A stretch of DNA of 61,467 nt from Setaria digitata (taxonomy: Eukaryota; Nematoda; Chromadorea; Rhabditida; Setariidae). The position numbers and the translations under genes are program-made. Location: assembly GCA_003640385.1 (NCBI GenBank), contig RCAB01000390.1, positions 1 to 61,467 of the forward strand, given 5' to 3'. Position 1 is the first letter of the stretch; each line of letters begins with the position of its first letter. The notes beneath the pieces are model-generated. The model was not told the origin of the DNA and searched no databases. It saw only the letters and a list, made by a program, of their open reading frames with translations. Shown here one piece after another: positions 55,459 to 61,467 of the stretch.

Positions 55459-58422
55459 ATATTAATGAAATGTTATACTGTATATCACCTGTGATCTCTT
55501 CCTATCACTTATCCTTTATTATTCTATATTCGGGTAGATTCATGATATAAGCTGAATTTCAAGAAATTAAAAAAAGGAGCAATTTGAACTTTAATCAAAC
55601 TCGCCAATTTACTTTTTTTTTTCACTGAATATCTGATTTCGTAAATGAGAAAAAGTAGATAATCGTTCTTAATCATGTATGATAATCAAATCAACAAATT
55701 ATCTCAAATTTCAGCAGTTTTTTTTAGCAATATAAATGATAGTAATTTTTATTATTTCTAATAATTTGTGCAAACAAAAGTTATTGCTATCCCGTTCAAT
55801 TGATTCCGAATAATGTTTTAGGATGTATTTGCAAAATCTTTGCCATTTGAAAATCCGAGTCGTATCATTTAAAAGTTTAAAAGATAAATGCCCTTTAGCT
55901 TCATTCTTTGTGGTTAAATGTTTAGACTTGAACGAAATGCCTCTTTCCTTCATCATCTAAAACAGGATCTATCTACCATATTAACAATAACCTTAAATGA
56001 TTATAGTTTTAATTTTCGCTGAGAATAAGTTTGATAACAGCCGGAAAATACTAATTGCAGAATAATTCTATTTTTCAGTGCTAATTCTTCATATTAGATC
56101 ATAAAAGGATTCTGGCTCTTATACTTGCTTTAAATTTCGTTTATTTAAAATTTATCAATTTCAATTTGATTTGTGCCTTCTCATATTTTTTTGCTTTTAG
56201 CTGCTAAAGTTCCATTTTTAACTTATTATTTTTCTTCCTCAGGGGAACTTTATTTCCTGATGTTTCTAATGAAGCAGCTTAATTTCTGTGCCACTGATAT
56301 TACATCTAATTACTGAAAAAGTGAAGGTTGTGTCTTATTGCTGTTTATTTTGGAAACTATTTATTGCCCTTTCGATGTTGTCTATTATTTTCAATAAATG
56401 GTTGAAACTTGCTACATTAGTGAGTACTTATGCGTCACTTTTTGCATCAAGTAAGGATGTACGTCTTTTTCCGACAGGTTATGCTACTACTGTCATGACG
56501 GACAACAAGCGTTAATAGAATTACCAGACTTCACCGATGTTGTCACCAGTAATGTCTAAAATTTTGTTTGATATTCATTGATGTTCTTTAGTGTTTAAAA
56601 GTTACGTAACGAGTGTTGTCAACGTTTTGAACTTTTCCCGTGATGGAATTTGTGTTGACTACATAGCGATTTCACTAAAAATATATCGAAGATCACAGAT
56701 TTCATTTTTCTATTTTTATAAATCTCACGTTTTTGTTCAAATTTAATTTCATTTTTTTCGCTTGCAAATTGGTATCATTGAACTAAGTTCGTTACTATCA
56801 TCCATGTGCTCATGACGAAATAATGTATTATTTTGCTTTGTTTATCAGTAATGGATACTGATAACATGACTAGTGACACATCTCATTTGTCAATAATATG
56901 AGTCAGGAAACAATGTGATCACAGAAGTTCGACACATCATTTTTGTTATGACGACATACATTGTCGCACATATATGTTTTTCCCTTTCTGATTAATTTAA
57001 TGACTCTCTTCAACTTTGCATTTGATGTCTGATATCAATTATGCTCCAACATCTAACCAAAGATGATAAGTGATAAGGGATATGAATTTGTAATATCATC
57101 ACGCAAATGTAGTCTGATCTGGACGATTTGCACCTCGTTCACAACGAAACATACATTCTAGAGGTACTAGAGAGACAAGGATGATAAGGTAGAACCTAAG
57201 GTAAAATATTATCAGTGGGAAGCACCAGGTAAGTGAACGTGAAGTGTGCGGAGACTGAAGCAGGTTTTTGATTTTGTTGCGGAGGATTGCTCGTTGTTGC
57301 TCCTGAAAATTCAACCATTTGTGATGAAAGCTTTCCTGCTAACCAGAGTTCAGAGGGCACTCTCGACACAATCATTCCTACACCGTCCTGTTCTCCAGTC
57401 CCACTGAACTCTCCGAATCTCGACATCAACCACTATCCTATCTCTTCCGTCCCCGTGCTCAATTACTTCTTTCCCAACCAGTTGTATAAGAAACAGAGAT
57501 CGATTCTTCCTACCTTTTTGTAACAATCACTATCATTCAGATCTATTTCTTTCACCATTTCGGTGCTATGGGATGGTTGTGCGTGATGGGTTCAGGGAAG
57601 TGTTACTTCTATTGATTGTTTCACGTGGTGGGTGACCCTTTAAAGGCCAAAGGTCAAGTCATTCTGCATTTGCATGTTAATGACAGTGATACTGTGCGGT
57701 GTGTCTGATGTTATACGGAGTTTAAGCTTCAGTTTCACATTGGATCGTTTCATAACCTCTTTTATCCGTTTGCTTTGTTTACCGCGGTAGTTCTATGTAA
57801 GGAACTGATAACCCCTGATTAGCTTATCAGTGCTCTTACATTTGTTCATCTTTGGGTTTAGTATTTACTCCCTGAATAATGTCACGCACGTGATTGTTTG
57901 ATGAGAAGTTTTATATGGTCGTATTATCCATAGTCGTATTTATTGCTTTCAAAATCAATTAAGATAGCCATGTGAGTCCACAGAAAGCCCACAATCAAAA
58001 GGAAGACTAAAAAGATTTCACTACTGGTCGATCTAGAAAAGAAAATGGCCAAGCACCAGAATTGAAAAAACACATCTGCATTCTAATCTTCTCTTTTCTT
58101 TTTTTTTTCAGTTGCTCATTTTTACATACATACGTACCGGATCCCTCTTCCTTACTATCCTTATCCCATCCTGGATTTGCATGTGACTTTATTTTTCAGT
58201 ATTATATCATCATCTTCAACTTTTTGACAATAGTCGCCCATAATAATTCTCGTTTAAACTTTCTGAATCTGTCGTTAATGCCTTCTCCGCTGCGGCAATC
58301 TTTAACGAGTGGTTTCATAAAGCTGCTTTTGAAATAATTATTTGTAGTTGCTTATTTGAATAATTACATTTAATTAAATGGATTACCAATTTCATGTACT
58401 TCAGGAGAGTAACTGAATTTAA
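55459..58422. other. Intergenic, innexin to SPT gene
   Basis: Nearly 3 kb with no supported gene. A less AT-rich island at about 57210-57530 has overlapping open frames on both strands (78 codons forward, 77 reverse) and no recognisable domain. A possible trans-splice acceptor for the next gene (GTACTTCAG, AG at 58403-58404) lies 18 bases before its ATG. Confidence 0.55.
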
Positions 58423-61187
58423 ATGGGTGAGTCGGCAGCTTTAGATTCATTGCCGTTAAGTCAGGAGTGTTCCGAGGTATCGGAATCACTGCAGAAGATA
58501 CCATTTGGTATTCACTCACTAGCACTGCAAGCTTCAAACTTCGCTCCTCATCAGTTAAGCATAGCAACAACTCCTGAAAACAATGTTTTTGAAGATTTAT
58601 CTAGAAGGTACCTTAGAAAAATTCACTTTTTTCTAGCCATTTAAACCTTATAGAAGTTTTATTTTTTCTCTCATGGTTTCTGCTCTTCCTATTTCTAGGA
58701 AAGAAATTAAGAAGAAAAGTCTAATCGCTCTCAGATTTTATTTGAAATATTCCCTTTTTCTCTCGCTACTCTGGCATCAGATATGCATTCATAGTAATGA
58801 ATTTAAATAATAATGATAATTCAAATTATACTCCAGTTTTTTTGCTTATGTTAGAAATTTTTATCTCCATTTGTTGTTTTGGCAAAAATTTTTTCTTTAT
58901 TATTTTTTGGAACTTTTTTCAAATTCAGGAATGAAAATGAGAAGATGCAAATGCGGAAAGAATTTGTGTGCTTGAGTATTAGTTACTGAGTGATTATTGA
59001 TTTCTGATTATTTCATTAACTATATTTATTGAAATGAAATGTTCATTGTGTGCACATATGCAGGCATCATCCCCACGAACTTAGTAATATCGTGAAGTAC
59101 TCATGGGATGATCATGGATGTGAAGAGAAATCTAGCTCTAATGTATTATCAAATGAGATATCAAAACAGGTATGTATTTCCAGGCAGATCGTTGAAGACA
59201 TGCAGTTATAATGTAATTTTAAAATCACCAGTGTTTTTTGAGATATTCATTCGATTTTATATTACTCCACAACTATTTATGTTGTAGTTGAAATCCATTC
59301 TCACTTAGCAAGTTAAACAGGTCTCTGCACATTTTTATTGTGGAAGTTACTGAAGGTATTAGCCGTTTGAAAAGGAATAGTAGATTTTTCAAACCTCAAA
59401 AAGTAGTAGATTTTTTAACCCTCAAACTGATCTGAATGACGCGCATTGTAAGTTGTAGTCGTTAGACAGGTATGCGTTGAATCATCGAATATAACATAAC
59501 TTCTGAAAAGACATTTCAGGACAAATTTGTTAAATCGAAGTACAAAGAGAGATTCCAGAGATCTAGCATAAATGAGTTTGAAAAGGTATATATTTACTTT
59601 TGTTTAGTTTTGAATTGTTAATGAAATTTTTTCTGAGATGTTCTAGCCGAGTGCGTAGTCTATTACAATGTTATTTAATTTCGATCTGTGTTCCGATATT
59701 ACAATCATATTTTTAAACAAACTAAATAGTTGGCTGAAACATGTTTTTAAATGAAATGCCACATTTTTAGAAAATACATTATTATTGGAGATATTGTTAA
59801 TGCTAGTCATATGAAGTCGAGAATTTGAAGAAACCGTTTTATCCTTCAGTAACATATTTTCTGAAAATATGCTGAAAGATAATTCTGTCACGATGCTATA
59901 AAATATTCTTTTATAATTTCTTTAATGTTTGGTAGTAAATTAGGTAACATCCATTCACATCTGATATTTTAACTTCCTAATAATATCCTGGTTAAAAAAA
60001 AAAGTTCCAAAATTTTATATTCAATTATCTATTTTTGCAGAAAAGCTTCTTCATCTCGCTTCTTGTCTACTTTTGTTGGACTGTTTTGTTAATTTTTGCA
60101 TTTTTACGAGAATTTCTTCGGAGACATGGTATTACAAAAAATAATGCAGCTGATGAAAGGCCAGAGCAGAGAGTTAGTGGTGGTTCTTTGATTCTTCGAA
60201 TTTAATTGATGAACTTTGCTGGTAGAAAGCTTCGATTTAAATCATTCTTGCAGGATTTTGTAACTCTTTTGTCAGGATTCGAAACCTTTTATGATCGGAA
60301 CTGCTATATGCGAGTACGGGATGTTTTTGAGCGACCAATCAGTGGTGTCCCAGGAGCAACTGTAAAACTTCTTGACCGCTATTCTGATGACTATAATTGG
60401 AATTACAAGTAAGTTTACAGGGTTAATTAAAAGAACGTAACTGCGGTGAGCATCATTTCTGTTTAGTGATTTTTGTCTTATGTCTAACTTCTTAAAATCT
60501 GAATATTATATCTTTTTTGAAATTTGGGAATTTGAAAGCTGAGTAATTAATGTAATTATTTAAGTAGCTCCTCACATTAGGTACCCGGGAACCGAAACAG
60601 AAGTGATTAATACAGGGTCGTATAATTATATGGGGTTTGCTGAAACTGATGGTTTGTGTGGAAAAGAAGCAACAGCAGTTATCGACGAGCAAGGATTGTC
60701 AACCTGTTGCTCCATCCAACAATTAGGTAATATTTGTAAATTTTTACTACTCTAAAGACGAAATATTTATTTCTGCCTCTTCACAGATATATTATATGCA
60801 GCTCATTTTTAGTAAAGTATTCAATGTTGAGATTCAAGATAAAGTAAAGGAATGAAAACATTCCTGTACTTCCACCGATATGCACTTATATCTTTTTCAT
60901 CTAAAGCTGAAGTTGTTTATATGATACAGTTTGCAACTAATAATGTCAAACAGTTTTACAACTAATGAGTGACTGATTTGAGTACGAAACGTTGTAGTGG
61001 CTAGATTCTACTAGAATGCTGCTATTATGTCAGAAATTATAGAAATATATAAATATATTTAGGATTTTCAAAAGCACAGCGTGATTTAGAAGCGCTTGTA
61101 GCACAGTTTTTGGGTGTAGATGATGCCGTGTGTTTCAGTATGGGTTTCGCTACTAATTCGCTGAACACACCATGTTTAGCTGATGAA
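58423..61187 (+). CDS. sptl-2: Serine palmitoyltransferase subunit 2 (SPTLC2-like), 5' part
   Basis: PLP-dependent ER-membrane enzyme subunit that condenses serine with an acyl-CoA, the first step of sphingolipid synthesis, with a partner SPTLC1-type subunit. Seven exons join in phase: 58423-58607, 59064-59169, 59520-59585, 60041-60172, 60254-60408, 60581-60726 and 61063-61187, encoding 305 residues. The gene runs off the right edge after a phase-0 donor. A variable hydrophilic N-terminus is followed by one membrane segment (FFISLLVYFCWTVLLIFAFL), then the conserved catalytic-domain start: RPISGVPGATVKLLDRYSDD, NTGSYNYMGFAE and SMGFATNS. The PLP-binding lysine and most of the fold lie outside the window. 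Length and motifs point to subunit 2 rather than subunit 1. Whether it corresponds to worm sptl-2 or sptl-3 cannot be decided here. Confidence 0.94.
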
Positions 61188-61197
61188 GTAATGCTTT

Positions 61198-61467
61198 TAT
61201 TACTATGTTATTTTTATTATTATAATTATTATTATTAATAATAATAATGATTATTATTATTATTAACTACTATTATTAGTTATTATTATTTATTATTACT
61301 ATTAATTATCGTCATTATTATTGTTATTAATTATCGTTATTATTATTAATTATTATTATTAATTATTATTATTGTTAATTATTATTATTATTAATTATTA
61401 TTNTATTATTATTATTAATTATTATTATTATTAATTATTACTATTATTAATTATTACTATTATTAAT
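61198..61467. repeat. (ATT)n microsatellite in an SPT intron
   Basis: About 270 bases of TTA/ATT trinucleotide repeat with interruptions and one N at 61403, reaching the right edge. It lies in the intron after exon 7 of the SPT gene. Confidence 0.95.

Noticed and set aside
58929..58980. Exon-like block in the first SPT intron (RNENEKMQMRKEF) with a TTCAG acceptor
   Set aside because: The acceptor phase fits exon 1, but the only donor is phase 0 and exon 2 needs phase 2, so inclusion would break the frame.

Overview
The window reads as AT-rich nuclear DNA of a nematode. Introns end in TTTCAG or TTTAG, predicted start codons sit 14-36 bases after strong 3' splice sites as expected for spliced-leader trans-splicing, and the genes have clear worm counterparts (rme-1, an innexin, PiT transporters). 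A parasitic, possibly filarial, species is my inference from base composition and gene style; nothing in the window proves it. All gene models below were built by hand from exon frames, splice sites and phase matching.

Layout. 116-1818 (+): last five exons of a calcineurin-B homologous protein (CHP1 / pbo-1). 7192-12440 (+) and 14151-18539 (-): two tail-to-tail PiT (SLC20) phosphate transporter paralogs that share all 12 intron positions and phases. The first copy also has two apparent extra exons in its cytoplasmic loop, one of them carrying a +1 frame break in this assembly. A tRNA-His (GTG) lies just upstream of the second copy. 18668-40686: about 22 kb without a recognisable gene, in which I find two candidate small genes (26689-27098 and 30076-30832) and several duplications that look like assembly joins. 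40687-46231 (+): rme-1, an EHD-family endocytic recycling ATPase, complete. 48532-48726 (+): an isolated innexin first exon. 52434-55458 (+): a complete innexin gene; the isolated exon could be an alternative first exon for it. 58423-61187 (+): first seven exons of the serine palmitoyltransferase long-chain-base subunit 2 gene, running off the window.

These are housekeeping and membrane-physiology genes (pH/exchanger regulation, phosphate uptake, endocytic recycling, gap junctions, sphingolipid synthesis) that share no pathway. I see no phage, virus, CRISPR array or bacterial operon. The most interesting items are the convergent PiT duplication with a copy-specific cassette, the possible alternative innexin first exon, and the two unrecognised small genes in the gene-poor stretch.
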